A DNA stretch of 64,000 nucleotides from Flavobacterium sp. LC2016-13 (GCF_009707955.1 NZ_WMDQ01000008.1:248001-312000), one strand, 5' to 3'. Shown: positions 16,878 through 26,117, counted from the first letter of the stretch. Made by a program: numbers and translations. Notes: a model not told the origin generated them from the letters alone.

Positions 16878-17924
16878 ATGAACTCAATTTTTAGATTTTC
16901 TTCTTTTTTATCTCTTATTTTTTTATTTTCTAACTGCAATTCGTTTGCTCAAAAAAAAGACGATTATTCGGCTAAAATTGACAGCTTAATAAAAATTGCT
17001 GAACCCAAATTTAATGGCGTAATCCTGATTTCGCAAAACGGAAAAACGTTATATACCAAAGCACATGGTTTTACCAATTTTGAAACCAAAAAACCTTTAC
17101 AATTAAATAGTCAATTTGAGATCATGTCGAACAGCAAGCTAATTGCTGCCGTTTTTATTTTATTAGAAGTCGAAAAAGGAAAAATTAATTTACAGGATCC
17201 AATCAAAAAATACCTTCCTGAACTTACCCAAACCTGGGCAGATTCTGTTACGGTTCATCAACTTTTAAATCATACACACGGAATTGTGGACATCAATAAA
17301 CCTCTGGAATTTAAACCCGGAACTAATTTTCATTACGGAAATATAAGTTATAGTCTTCTGGGACAAATTGTTGAACATACTTCGAATAAAACTTACAGTG
17401 AAGTGGCGAATGCACTTTTCAAAAAACTTCAAATGAAGAATACTTTTGCTTATAATCAAGACAAAATTCAAAATCTGACCACTGGATACATCAATGACAA
17501 AAACATATATGAACCTGTTAAAAAAACATTAATAACTCCTGAAAACCTGGGTGCTGATGGAATTATTTCGACGGCAAACGATTTGGCAATTTGGAATAAT
17601 AATCTTCATAAAGGAAAAATTCTAAAACCTGAATCATATCAATTAATCATAAAACCTACCGCGTCATCACAACATAATTTCTTTGGAAAAGAAAAAGAAG
17701 GTTACGGTTACAGCATTCGAATTATCGAAAAAGAACCTGTAAAATATATTGGCCATACCGGGCTTGGCGATGGATTTTCTTCTATAAATTTGTATTTCCC
17801 TAAAAGTGATGTGAGCCTTATCGTTTTGGAAAACCAGATGAGTGAAAGTTCAGATTTGTTTTACGCTTCTGAATTTAAAATCAAAAATATTTTATTGAAA
17901 AGTGATTTATTACATCAAAAATAA
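16878..17924 (+). CDS. Exported serine hydrolase, beta-lactamase class C/PBP4* type
   Basis: This 348-residue protein starts with a signal sequence ending near FAQ-KK (residues 23-27). A Cys at 20 (FSNC) is a weaker lipoprotein option. Catalytic motifs are S84-N-S-K87 (SxxK), Y153-G-N (YxN) and H293-T-G (HTG in place of KTG), as in esterase-type class C enzymes. The target could be peptidoglycan peptides, D-amino-acid peptides or esters. The DUF1801 gene follows after 6 bases. Confidence 0.88.
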   Translation: MNSIFRFSSFLSLIFLFSNCNSFAQKKDDYSAKIDSLIKIAEPKFNGVILISQNGKTLYTKAHGFTNFETKKPLQLNSQFEIMSNSKLIAAVFILLEVEKGKINLQDPIKKYLPELTQTWADSVTVHQLLNHTHGIVDINKPLEFKPGTNFHYGNISYSLLGQIVEHTSNKTYSEVANALFKKLQMKNTFAYNQDKIQNLTTGYINDKNIYEPVKKTLITPENLGADGIISTANDLAIWNNNLHKGKILKPESYQLIIKPTASSQHNFFGKEKEGYGYSIRIIEKEPVKYIGHTGLGDGFSSINLYFPKSDVSLIVLENQMSESSDLFYASEFKIKNILLKSDLLHQK

Positions 17925-17930
17925 AAAGTC

Positions 17931-18353
17931 ATGGCTGAAAATAAAACTAAAGAAACAGAAAGCAGTGTTACTGATTTTATAAACACCGTTGAAGACGAGA
18001 CAAAACGAAACGATGCGTTTGAACTTGTAAAAATAATGCAGAAACAAACCGGTTTTGAACCTAAAATGTGGGGACCAAACATTATTGGTTTTGGAAGTTA
18101 TCATTACAAATATGCCAGCGGACATGAAGGCGACGCGCCACTTGCCGCATTTTCTCCAAGAAAAGATGCTATTTCGCTTTACCTTTATACTTCTTTTGAA
18201 AACAAGGAAGAATTACTCTCAAATTTTGGAAAACATAAAGCTGCAAAAGCCTGTATTTACGTTAAAAAAATAACAGATATTGATGTTGAAATCCTTAAAA
18301 CAATGATTTCAGCTTCGGTAAAAGAATTACAAAAATTATATCCCTCAAATTAA
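17931..18353 (+). CDS. DUF1801 protein
   Basis: This 140-residue protein has the DUF1801 (YdhG-like) pattern: FELVKIMQKQTGFEPKMWGP, IGFGSYHYKYASG and FSPRKDAISLYLY. The fold is related to frataxin-like YdhG proteins; a role in iron handling has been shown only for some members. It lies 6 bases after the serine hydrolase gene and 6 bases before the MBL-fold gene, so all three are probably one transcript. Confidence 0.86.
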   Translation: MAENKTKETESSVTDFINTVEDETKRNDAFELVKIMQKQTGFEPKMWGPNIIGFGSYHYKYASGHEGDAPLAAFSPRKDAISLYLYTSFENKEELLSNFGKHKAAKACIYVKKITDIDVEILKTMISASVKELQKLYPSN

Positions 18354-18359
18354 TCCATT

Positions 18360-19457
18360 ATGATCATTACAATCCTGATTATTTTACTTGCCGTTGCCAT
18401 GTATTTTTTATTGCATCCAAGATTCGGTAAAAGGCCTTCTGGCGAAAGACTAGCTTTGATAAAAAATTCGCCTCACTATAAAAATGGAAAATTCGAAAAT
18501 AACAGTTTTACGCCTGAACTTGCAGAAGGTTATGGCTATTTTGATATTTTAAAGGAATTCTTTTTTAAGAAAGTAGACCGAAAAATTCCAACAGATATTA
18601 TTCCGTCAGTAAAAACCAATTTGCATGAAATTCCGTTAGATCAGGATATTCTGGTTTGGTTTGGACATTCGTCTTATTATATTCAGCTTGAGGGAAAACG
18701 ATTCTTAATTGATCCCGTTTTCAGCGGAAACGCCTCTCCTATTTACGGCACAACAAAAGCGTTTCAAGGAACTGATATTTATACTGTTGACGATATTCCT
18801 GAAATTGATTATTTATTGATTACACACGATCATTATGACCATTTAGATTATAAAACGATCATGCAATTAAAACCAAAAATTAAAAAAGTAATCACAGCAC
18901 TTGGTGTGGGTTCGCATTTTGAATTTTGGAAGTTTCCTGTTGAAAATATTATCGAAAAAGACTGGCATGAAAAAATAGAATTAGATCAAAATTTAATGCT
19001 TTATACAACTCCGTCAAGACATTTTTCGGGCAGAAGTATAAATCGTTGCAATACGCTTTGGACTTCGTTTGTTTTAGAAACCAAAGATTTTAAAATGTAT
19101 TTGGGCGGCGACAGCGGTTACGATTCTCACTTTAAGGAAATTGGAGATAAATTTGGTCCGTTTGATATTGCACTTATCGATAACGGACAATATAATCCGG
19201 CCTGGAAATACATTCATAATTTGCCAGAAGATGTGATAAAAGCAATGAAAGATTTGAATACAAAAAGAGTATTTCCGGTGCATTCTTCAAAATTTGCATT
19301 AGCGCTTCATGCCTGGGATGAACCTTTAATAAAAGTAACCGAATTGAATGCCAATTCACAAAATCCGATTCCGTTAATTACACCAAAAATTGGTGAATTA
19401 GTAGAATTAAAAAATGAAAATCAGGAATTTCAACAATGGTGGAAAGGAGTTCAATAG
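18360..19457 (+). CDS. MBL-fold hydrolase, NAPE-PLD/RomA-like
   Basis: This 365-residue protein has an N-terminal membrane segment (residues 2-19). The metal motif is H156-D-H158-Y-D160-H161, with later ligands in SRHFSGR, GGDSG and VHSSKF. Length and motifs fit the NAPE-PLD-like lipid hydrolase group (L-ascorbate-6-phosphate lactonase-related fold). It would act at the membrane. It is the last gene of a probable three-gene operon. Confidence 0.87.
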   Translation: MIITILIILLAVAMYFLLHPRFGKRPSGERLALIKNSPHYKNGKFENNSFTPELAEGYGYFDILKEFFFKKVDRKIPTDIIPSVKTNLHEIPLDQDILVWFGHSSYYIQLEGKRFLIDPVFSGNASPIYGTTKAFQGTDIYTVDDIPEIDYLLITHDHYDHLDYKTIMQLKPKIKKVITALGVGSHFEFWKFPVENIIEKDWHEKIELDQNLMLYTTPSRHFSGRSINRCNTLWTSFVLETKDFKMYLGGDSGYDSHFKEIGDKFGPFDIALIDNGQYNPAWKYIHNLPEDVIKAMKDLNTKRVFPVHSSKFALALHAWDEPLIKVTELNANSQNPIPLITPKIGELVELKNENQEFQQWWKGVQ

Positions 19458-19515
19458 ATTGTTGATTTTAGATTTTAGATTTTAGATTGAAAACTGTGAC
19501 TGAAAACTGAAAAAA

Positions 19516-20046
19516 ATGAATACTTCAAACTATATAATTAGAAACGCCAATCCTTCAGAATTTGAGGAAATCGGAAAGCTATTAATCAGCGTTTATTCGC
19601 AATTAGAAGGATTTCCGAAAGAAAATGAGCAGCCTAATTATTATAAAATGCTGGCGAATATTGGCGATTTTACCAATTTTCCTGAAACAGAGCTTTTGGT
19701 TGCTACAGACAATAACGACAATATTCTTGGCGCCGTGGTATATTTTAATGATATGCAGTATTATGGCTCTGGCGGAATTGCAACGCAACAGCAAAATTCT
19801 GCAGGATTTCGATTATTAGGCGTTGATCTTAAGGAACGCGGAAAAGGAATTGGTAAAATTTTGACTGAAGAATGCATTAAAAAAGCAACATTCAATAAAC
19901 GAAAACAACTTATAATTCATTCGACATTAGCAATGCAAACAGCCTGGAAAATGTATGAAAATTTAGGTTTTAAAAGATCTGAAGATTTAGATTTCATGCA
20001 AGGCGAATTGCCCGTATTTGGATTTAGATTCCAATTTACGTCGTAA
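19516..20046 (+). CDS. GNAT N-acetyltransferase
   Basis: This 176-residue protein is a GNAT acyltransferase. The acetyl-CoA site is at LGVDLKERGKGIGKILTEECI (about 100-120), followed by the typical strand HSTLAMQTAWKMYENLGF. The acceptor is unknown. The gap before it carries repeated TTTTAGATTTTAGATT words. Confidence 0.88.
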   Translation: MNTSNYIIRNANPSEFEEIGKLLISVYSQLEGFPKENEQPNYYKMLANIGDFTNFPETELLVATDNNDNILGAVVYFNDMQYYGSGGIATQQQNSAGFRLLGVDLKERGKGIGKILTEECIKKATFNKRKQLIIHSTLAMQTAWKMYENLGFKRSEDLDFMQGELPVFGFRFQFTS

Positions 20047-20096
20047 CAAAAATCTGAAACTAAAAAAACCTGAAACCTGAAACTAAAAATTAAACT

Positions 20097-21221
20097 TTGA
20101 AACTAAAAACAAATCTTTTTGCAATTGCATTTCTGATAACTTCTTCCATATTTTCTCAAAATACCTATGTCTTTTTGGGAAGTTATAATCGTGATAAAGA
20201 GGCAGAATCTATTTTGGTTTATCAGTTAGATACCTTAAACGGAAAACTAAGCAAAGTAACTTCAGTAAAAAATATAATAAATCCGTCGTATTTGACTTTA
20301 TCGTCAAACGGAAAATTTCTTTACGCTTGTACCGATACCAAAACACCAAATGCAGGAAGTGTAAGCAGTTTTGAATTTAATCCGGAAAATAAATCCCTGA
20401 CTTTTTTAAACAAACAAGGAAGCGGCGGAGAAAATCCGGTTTATGTTTCGGTTCACAAAAGTGGAAAATGGCTTGTAAACGCCAATTATACAGAAGGAAG
20501 CGTTTCAGTTCATCCACTTTTAGAAAACGGAAGAATCGATTCTATTGCACAGAATTTTCAATATACAGACGGAAGTGTTCATAAAGAAAGACAAACCCGT
20601 TCGCACGTTCATTCTGCAGTATTTTCGCCTCAAAATGATTTTTTATTCCTGCCCGATTTAGGCGCTGATAAAATACGTAGTTATCAATTTGATGAAAATC
20701 AGAAACAACCTTTAATCGAGACAAAAAATCCTTTTACCAAAACAGATTTACAAGCCGGACCAAGACATTTTACTTTTCATCCCAATCAAAAATTTGGATA
20801 TTGTATTGAAGAAATGGCCGGAGCAATAAGTGTGTATCAATATGGAAACGGAGTTTTAACCAAAATTCAACGCATCAATACACATCCTGATTCAATTACA
20901 GAAGGTTTTGAAAGTTCTGATATTCATATTTCGCCAGACGGAAAATTTCTCTACGCCACAAACCGTGGAAAAGAAAATAACATTGCCATTTTTACAATTG
21001 ACGAAAATGGTCTTTTGAAAAACATTGGTTATCAATCGACTTTAGGAAAACATCCTAGAATTTTTGCCATCGACGAAAGTGGAAAGTTCTTAATCGCAAC
21101 CAATGTTATTTCAGGAAATGTAGTGGTTTTTAAGAGAAATCTTAAAACTGGATTGCTTAAAAAAGTAGGTAAAGAAATTAAAATGGAGAATGTTTCTTGT
21201 GTGCAGGTTAAGAGGATATGA
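20097..21221 (+). CDS. Exported lactonase-family (YbhE-like) beta-propeller protein
   Basis: This 374-residue protein starts at TTG 20097, giving a signal peptide (MKLKTNLFAIAFLITSSIFSQ). The rest is a seven-bladed propeller of the 6-phosphogluconolactonase/lactonase type: TYVFLGSYNRD, NPSYLTLSSNGKFLY, GPRHFTFHPNQKFGY and SSDIHISPDGKFLYATNRG. Because it is exported, it is more likely a periplasmic lactonase or carbohydrate-related protein than the cytosolic pentose-phosphate enzyme. Confidence 0.87.
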   Translation: MKLKTNLFAIAFLITSSIFSQNTYVFLGSYNRDKEAESILVYQLDTLNGKLSKVTSVKNIINPSYLTLSSNGKFLYACTDTKTPNAGSVSSFEFNPENKSLTFLNKQGSGGENPVYVSVHKSGKWLVNANYTEGSVSVHPLLENGRIDSIAQNFQYTDGSVHKERQTRSHVHSAVFSPQNDFLFLPDLGADKIRSYQFDENQKQPLIETKNPFTKTDLQAGPRHFTFHPNQKFGYCIEEMAGAISVYQYGNGVLTKIQRINTHPDSITEGFESSDIHISPDGKFLYATNRGKENNIAIFTIDENGLLKNIGYQSTLGKHPRIFAIDESGKFLIATNVISGNVVVFKRNLKTGLLKKVGKEIKMENVSCVQVKRI

Positions 21222-21286
21222 TTTTGTTTCACGCAGATTTTTGCGTTGACTGTAATGAAGCAAAAAAAACTAAAAAACTAAAAAAA

Positions 21287-21814
21287 ATGAATAACCCAGA
21301 ATTCAATTTACAACCCGAAATATTAGAAAACGATATTACAAAATTAATTCCGCTACAGGAAAATCATTTTGATGAACTTTATAAAGCGGGTTCAGATCCT
21401 CTAATTTGGGAACAATATCCTATAAAAGACCGATATAAATTAGAACTTTTCAAGCCTTTTTTTGAAGCCGCGATAGAATCAAAAGGTGCTTTTCTAATTT
21501 TAGACAAACAGACCAATGAAGTTATGGGCACATCGCGATTCTATGGTTATGATGCTGAAAAATCAAGCGTAGGAATTGGATATACTTTTATTTCCAGAAA
21601 ATTCTGGGGCGGACCGTATAATAAATCGGTTAAAGACTTAATGATTAATTACGCTTTTGAACATGTAAATTCAGTACTTTTTCATGTAGCCCATGATAAT
21701 TATCGCTCACAAAAAGCAGTATTAAAACTTGGCGCAGAAAAAGTAAATGAAGTTATTTTTAACATCAACGGTCTTGATGTACTTCACTTTGAATATGAAC
21801 TTAAAAAATTATAG
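21287..21814 (+). CDS. GNAT acetyltransferase, RimJ/RimL type
   Basis: From ATG 21287 the protein has 175 residues and begins like its family (EFNLQPEILENDITKLIPLQ). The frame is open to an earlier ATG at 21218, but those 23 residues encode a CGCAGATTTTTGCG word and a Lys run, so I reject that start. The acetyl-CoA region reads SVGIGYTFISRKFWGGPYNK, and the C-terminal part HDNYRSQKAVLKLGA is typical. Confidence 0.86.
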   Translation: MNNPEFNLQPEILENDITKLIPLQENHFDELYKAGSDPLIWEQYPIKDRYKLELFKPFFEAAIESKGAFLILDKQTNEVMGTSRFYGYDAEKSSVGIGYTFISRKFWGGPYNKSVKDLMINYAFEHVNSVLFHVAHDNYRSQKAVLKLGAEKVNEVIFNINGLDVLHFEYELKKL

Positions 21815-21917
21815 TTTAGAGTTATGAATTATAAGTTATGAGTTAAGGACGTAGCTAACGTTTGCATTCAACTTATAATTCATAATTCATAACTAATAAT
21901 TCACAACTCTTAATAAA
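21815..21917. repeat. Inverted TTATAATTCATAATT word repeat
   Basis: ATGAATTATAAGTTATGAGTTA pairs with the later AACTTATAATTCATAATTCATAA. It forms an imperfect hairpin between the GNAT and LOG genes. The same words recur at 7208-7245 and 22500-22620. Confidence 0.6.
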
Positions 21918-22499
21918 ATGAAAAGAATTACAGTTTTCTGCGGATCAAGTTTTGGTACTGAAGAAATTTATAAAGAACAAGCAACTTTGCTGGGACAAAC
22001 TTTAGCAAAACAAAATATAGAATTGGTTTATGGCGGCGCAAACGTAGGTTTGATGGGCGCTGTAGCCGATGGCGTTTTAAATGAAGGCGGAAAAGTAATT
22101 GGTGTACTTCCGAACTTTTTACGATCAAAAGAAATTGCGCATTTAGGTTTAACCGAATTAATTTTGGTGGAAAGTATGCATGAAAGAAAAACCAAAATGA
22201 ATGATTTATGCGATGGCGTTATTGCGCTTCCGGGTGGTTTTGGAACTCTCGAAGAGCTTTTTGAAATGCTGACCTGGGGACAATTAGGTTTGCACAAAAA
22301 ACCAATCGCTATTTTAAATATCGATGGCTTTTATGATTCATTAATTGAATTAACAAAAGTTATGGTCGAAAAAGGTTTACTAAAAGAAGTCAATCAGAAA
22401 ATGCTTTTGGTAAGCGATAACGTTGAAGATTTATTAGAACAAATGAAAAATTATGTTGCGCCAACTGTTGGAAAATGGGTTGACAAAAATAAGTCCTGA
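21918..22499 (+). CDS. LOG-family cytokinin riboside 5'-monophosphate phosphoribohydrolase
   Basis: This 193-residue protein (TIGR00730 type) has the LOG signature PGGFGTLEE at 105-113, the nucleotide loop YGGANVGLMGAVAD and the catalytic-region arginine in ESMHERK. Family members release ribose 5-phosphate from nucleoside monophosphates, with cytokinin nucleotides or AMP as substrates. It has its own promoter region behind a wordy repeat. Confidence 0.92.
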   Translation: MKRITVFCGSSFGTEEIYKEQATLLGQTLAKQNIELVYGGANVGLMGAVADGVLNEGGKVIGVLPNFLRSKEIAHLGLTELILVESMHERKTKMNDLCDGVIALPGGFGTLEELFEMLTWGQLGLHKKPIAILNIDGFYDSLIELTKVMVEKGLLKEVNQKMLLVSDNVEDLLEQMKNYVAPTVGKWVDKNKS

Positions 22500-22623
22500 A
22501 TTGTGAATTGTGAGTTATGCGTTTTTGACAATCCGTTAAGCTTTCAAAATTAGACATTTAGCCTTATATTTACATTTCACTAACTTATAATTTATAACTC
22601 ATAATTTATAATTCAAAAGAAGT
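22500..22623. repeat. TTATAATTTATAACTC words upstream of SRPBCC gene
   Basis: GAATTGTGAGTTATGCG and the later CTTATAATTTATAACTCATAATTTATAATTC are partly complementary. A TTATATTTAC box at about 22563 may be part of the promoter. Confidence 0.45.
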
Positions 22624-23091
22624 ATGAAAACAGAAAACAACAAATTCGCAAAAGCCGAAATGCTGATTAGAAAACCTGTTTCAGAAGTTTTTCAGGCTTT
22701 TATTGATCCGGAAATTACCAGCAAATTTTGGTTCACAAAAGGTTCCGGAAAACTCGAACAAGATCAAAAAACAGAATGGACGTGGGAAATGTATGGTTTT
22801 TCGCTTTCTGTTTTAACGCATGTTTTACAGAAAAATAAAAAGATCGTGATTGAATGGGGAGATCCTGATGAAACGACTTTGGTCGAATGGGTTTTTACAC
22901 CATTAAATGAAAATGAAACTTTTGTAAGCATTACCAATTCCGGTTTAAAAGGCGATACAGATAAAATTATAGATCAGGTTCGAAACTCAACAGAAGGTTT
23001 TACTTTGGTTTTAGCCGGAGCAAAAGCTTATTTAGAACATAATATTCAGCTAAATCTGGTTCTCGACAGATTCCCGAAAGGTATTGCATAG
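22624..23091 (+). CDS. SRPBCC/AHSA1-like domain protein
   Basis: This 155-residue protein has the AHSA1-like pattern: FAKAEMLIRKPVSEVFQAFIDP, TSKFWFTKGSGKLE, VEWVFTPL and a C-terminal helix (GFTLVLAGAKAYLEH). It is a second member of this superfamily in the window but not closely similar to the one at 13561. The DUF1801 gene follows beyond a heptad-repeat block. Confidence 0.87.
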   Translation: MKTENNKFAKAEMLIRKPVSEVFQAFIDPEITSKFWFTKGSGKLEQDQKTEWTWEMYGFSLSVLTHVLQKNKKIVIEWGDPDETTLVEWVFTPLNENETFVSITNSGLKGDTDKIIDQVRNSTEGFTLVLAGAKAYLEHNIQLNLVLDRFPKGIA

Positions 23092-23098
23092 AAAAAAG

Positions 23099-23230
23099 TT
23101 TCAAGTTTTTTTAGTTTCAGGTTTCAAGTCCGCACAGAACCTGAAACCTGAAACCTGAAACTTGAAACCTGAAACTTGAAACTTGAAACTTGAAACTTGA
23201 AATCCGAAACCTGAAACCTGAAACCTGAAA
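23099..23230. repeat. Tandem heptad array (CCTGAAA/CTTGAAA) with facing complement
   Basis: Thirteen consecutive 7-base units occupy 23140-23230: CCTGAAA x3, CTTGAAA, CCTGAAA, CTTGAAA x4, TCCGAAA, CCTGAAA x3. Just upstream (23099-23128) lie the complementary words TTTCAAG and TTTCAGG. The whole block can form a long slipped hairpin. Related heptads occur at about 16832, 20050, 42235 and 56284. Confidence 0.9.
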
Positions 23231-23239
23231 CTAAAAACC

Positions 23240-23608
23240 ATGGAAATTAAAAAACCCGAAAATATCGATGAATACATTGGAGGTTTCCCAAATGATGTTC
23301 AGGAAATTTTAGAAAAAGTCAGGGACACTATTCAGAAAGTGGCGCCGGATGCAAAGGAAAAAATCAGTTACTCGATGCCGGCTTTTGAGCAAAACGGAAT
23401 TGTTGTTTATTTTGCTGCGTTCAAAAATCATATTGGGTTGTATGCTTTGCCGAGCGGTCACGAAGCTTTTCAGGAAGAACTTTCACAATACAAATCAGGA
23501 AAAGGTTCTGTTCAGTTTCCTTTAAATAAACCAATGCCGTATGATTTAATTACCAAAATTGTTAAATTTAGAGTGAAGGAAAATCTGCAAAAACCAAAAA
23601 AGAAATAA
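23240..23608 (+). CDS. DUF1801 (YdhG-like) protein
   Basis: This 122-residue protein fits the shorter DUF1801 group: NIDEYIGGFPNDVQEILEKVRD, EKISYSMPAFEQNG, HIGLYALPSG and a Lys-rich tail. Some relatives are frataxin-like iron-binding proteins. The 2H-phosphoesterase-like gene begins 5 bases later, so the pair is probably cotranscribed. Confidence 0.88.
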   Translation: MEIKKPENIDEYIGGFPNDVQEILEKVRDTIQKVAPDAKEKISYSMPAFEQNGIVVYFAAFKNHIGLYALPSGHEAFQEELSQYKSGKGSVQFPLNKPMPYDLITKIVKFRVKENLQKPKKK

Positions 23609-23613
23609 CTTAA

Positions 23614-24297
23614 ATGAACTTAACTGAACATTATAATCAGCTTTACAAAAAATCTTCTGAAGCTATTTTAGCCGGAAATTATAATTTAGATGCTCATATT
23701 AATGACGCATCAGATTCCCGATTTGGTATAACGGTGCTCATTCGCCCAAACGAAACAATAAAAGCCAATATTAAGTCGGTTTTAGATGAATTAAAGGCTG
23801 TTGATGACACGCAATATTATTATCCTGATTCTGACATTCATATTACTGTAATGTCGATTATTTCCTGTTATGGAGGTTTTACTTTAGATAAAATTTCGAT
23901 TAAAGATTATATCGAAATCATTCAGAAATCTTTGGTTGGAATAGATCATATTAAAATTGAATTTAAAGGTGTTACGGTTTCGCCTTCTGCCATAATGATT
24001 CAGGGTTTTCCGGTTGATGAATCTCTAGATAATTTAAGAAATAAACTGCGTGAGAATTTTAAAACATCAACTTTAGAGCAAAGTATAGATAGCCGTTATG
24101 AAATTTCGACAGCACATTCTACCATTATGAGGTTTCAGGAAAAACTTGAAAATCCGGAGAAATTAATTGCCGTTACAGAAAAATTTCGTGATTATAATTT
24201 TGGAGAATTTACAGTTGAAAAACTCGAATTGGTGTATAATGATTGGTATCAGAGAGATAAAAACACGATTGATTTATGTGATTTTTATTTGAGATAA
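23614..24297 (+). CDS. 2H-phosphoesterase-like protein
   Basis: This 227-residue cytosolic protein carries two spaced H-x-T/S motifs, IHITVM (about residue 75) and AHSTIMRF (about 168), which are the hallmark of the 2H phosphoesterase fold. Relatives act on 2',3'-cyclic or 2'-5' RNA ends, or on cyclic nucleotides. The substrate is unknown. It follows the DUF1801 gene at 5 bases. Confidence 0.72.
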   Translation: MNLTEHYNQLYKKSSEAILAGNYNLDAHINDASDSRFGITVLIRPNETIKANIKSVLDELKAVDDTQYYYPDSDIHITVMSIISCYGGFTLDKISIKDYIEIIQKSLVGIDHIKIEFKGVTVSPSAIMIQGFPVDESLDNLRNKLRENFKTSTLEQSIDSRYEISTAHSTIMRFQEKLENPEKLIAVTEKFRDYNFGEFTVEKLELVYNDWYQRDKNTIDLCDFYLR

Positions 24298-24409
24298 TCT
24301 CAAAATCCGCATCTTTTAACTTTGTTAATAAAAGTTAGATTAGCAAAATTTTAAGTGCTATGAATTCAATTATCTTTGAGTTTTAAAACTTAAAAAACAA
24401 ATACAGAAA

Positions 24410-25513
24410 GTGCAGAAAAAATTATATGGATTAGATCATTTAAGAGCTTTTGCAATCAGTTTTGTTTTCTTATATCACTATCAAATTCCATTTTTTGGAC
24501 ATCCGGAATGGTTAGAAAATTTCGCGAAATTTGGATGGACTGGTGTTGATTTATTCTTTGTTCTAAGCGGATTTTTAATTTCTTCACAACTCTTTTTTCA
24601 AATTAAAAACGGAATAGAAATTTCTTTTAAAGATTTCTTTTTAAAACGTTTTTTCAGAATACTTCCACTCTTTTGGTTTGTTACCGCAATTTATTTTCTT
24701 GTACCAATATTCAGAGAAAGAGAAGCGCTTCCGCCATTATGGAAACTTTTAACTTTTACTCAAAATTTTGGATTGAATATTCAGGATTTCGGAACATTTT
24801 CTCACGTTTGGTCTCTTTGTGTCGAAGAACATTTTTATTTTCTTTTACCTATTGTATTGATTTCTATACAATCAACTAAACTTTTCAGTAAATCGTATTG
24901 GATTTTAGTTCTATTATTTCTTTTTGGTTTAGCCATTAGGTTTTATAGTTGGAAAAATTTATACTTTCCAAATATTAATAAAGATAATTCATGGCTTTTT
25001 TGGTCTAAATTTATCTATTATCCAACGTATAATCGCTTAGACGGACTTTTAATAGGCGTTTCTATTGCAGGGATTTATCAATTTTTGCCTAATTTTTGGT
25101 ATAAAATTTCCCAATTTGGAAATCACTTTTTAGCATTTGGTTTATTAGTATTGACAAGTGCTTATTTCTTATGCCAAGAGGAAACCTCATTTTATGCATC
25201 AGTTTTTGGGTTTCCATTAGTCGCTTTTGGTTACGGCTTCATCGTTTTAGGTTCAGTCTCTCCTACCAGTTTTTTATACAAATGGAATTCTAAAATTACC
25301 ACACTTATTGCAGCACTTTCGTATGGGATTTATTTAACGCATAAAGGAGTTATTCATCTTACGCAACAACTTTTACTCCATTTTAATGTAGATATCAATA
25401 GCAATCTAACATTAGTAATTTGTAGTTTAACCTGTATATTAATTGCCTATATACTTCATAAAATTATAGAAAAGCCTTTTATGCAGTTAAGAACAAAATA
25501 TATCAGATCTTAA
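24410..25513 (+). CDS. Acyltransferase 3 family membrane protein (OafA/YrhL-like)
   Basis: This 367-residue protein with about ten helices starts at GTG 24410. Signature motifs are LDHLRAFAISFVFLYHY (catalytic-region His), DLFFVLSGFLIS and WSLCVEEHFYFLLP. Such proteins O-acetylate cell-surface sugars from acyl-CoA. No polysaccharide genes are nearby. The following gap carries CACGAATT inverted words. Confidence 0.9.
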   Translation: MQKKLYGLDHLRAFAISFVFLYHYQIPFFGHPEWLENFAKFGWTGVDLFFVLSGFLISSQLFFQIKNGIEISFKDFFLKRFFRILPLFWFVTAIYFLVPIFREREALPPLWKLLTFTQNFGLNIQDFGTFSHVWSLCVEEHFYFLLPIVLISIQSTKLFSKSYWILVLLFLFGLAIRFYSWKNLYFPNINKDNSWLFWSKFIYYPTYNRLDGLLIGVSIAGIYQFLPNFWYKISQFGNHFLAFGLLVLTSAYFLCQEETSFYASVFGFPLVAFGYGFIVLGSVSPTSFLYKWNSKITTLIAALSYGIYLTHKGVIHLTQQLLLHFNVDINSNLTLVICSLTCILIAYILHKIIEKPFMQLRTKYIRS

Positions 25514-25546
25514 ATGATTTCTATTTGCGTAATATTTAGTGAACAT

Positions 25547-25702
25547 TTTGCCACGAATTGCACTAATTTTCACTAATTAAAATACTCAGAAATAAATTTT
25601 TTAAAATATTACTTCAACAATTTAAATTAGAAAAGAAAAATCCTGAATTCGTTTTTACATTTTAAAAATAATTCGTGCAAATTCGTGCAATTCGTGGCAA
25701 AC
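25547..25702. repeat. CACGAATT-family inverted repeat between convergent genes
   Basis: TTTGCCACGAATTG (25547-25560) is exactly complementary to CAATTCGTGGCAAA (25689-25702). Each is extended by looser CACTAATT and ATTCGTGCAA words. It lies between the acyltransferase and VOC genes, where a two-way terminator would be expected. Confidence 0.75.
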
Positions 25703-25706
25703 TTTT

Positions 25707-26072
25707 TTACTTTTTAAACGATCCGAAATGCCACAAAATTCCTGACGGATCATGCAGAAAACATTCTCTTCCCCAATCTAAATTACGAATTGGAGTTAGT
25801 TTTGCAGTTGGGTATTTTTCAGGTAGATTTAATGCTAAAAGTTCGTTATAATAACGATCGACATCATCAACTTCCAAAAAAATCATTGTGTTTTCAATCC
25901 ATTCTTTGGCATAATAATCCTGAAGATAAAAAGCAGTTTCCTCAGATTTGAAAACAGAAAAATTAGATTCCAGAACTATTTCTTCAAAACCTAAATCACG
26001 ATAAAAGCTTCTGGAGATTTCGAAATCTTTAGCTCCAATAAAAGGTCGGATTGATTTTATTTTGTGATTCAT
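25707..26072 (-). CDS. VOC-family (glyoxalase/bleomycin-resistance-like) protein
   Basis: This 121-residue single VOC module begins IRPFIGAKDFEISRSFYRDLGFEEI. It ends with CFLHDPSGILWHFGSF, where a metal or substrate ligand is expected. It is small and soluble, probably dimeric. The substrate is unknown. The DUF2625 gene lies 45 bases upstream, so both may share a transcript. Confidence 0.87.
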   Translation of the reverse strand: MNHKIKSIRPFIGAKDFEISRSFYRDLGFEEIVLESNFSVFKSEETAFYLQDYYAKEWIENTMIFLEVDDVDRYYNELLALNLPEKYPTAKLTPIRNLDWGRECFLHDPSGILWHFGSFKK

Positions 26073-26117
26073 CTTACTTTCTTTTGAAATTATTTTTCAA
26101 ATTTAAGAACTCGATTT

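Noticed and set aside
23140..23230. Possible CRISPR array
   Set aside because: The units are seven bases long and contiguous with no spacers, and no cas genes are present. It is a simple tandem repeat.
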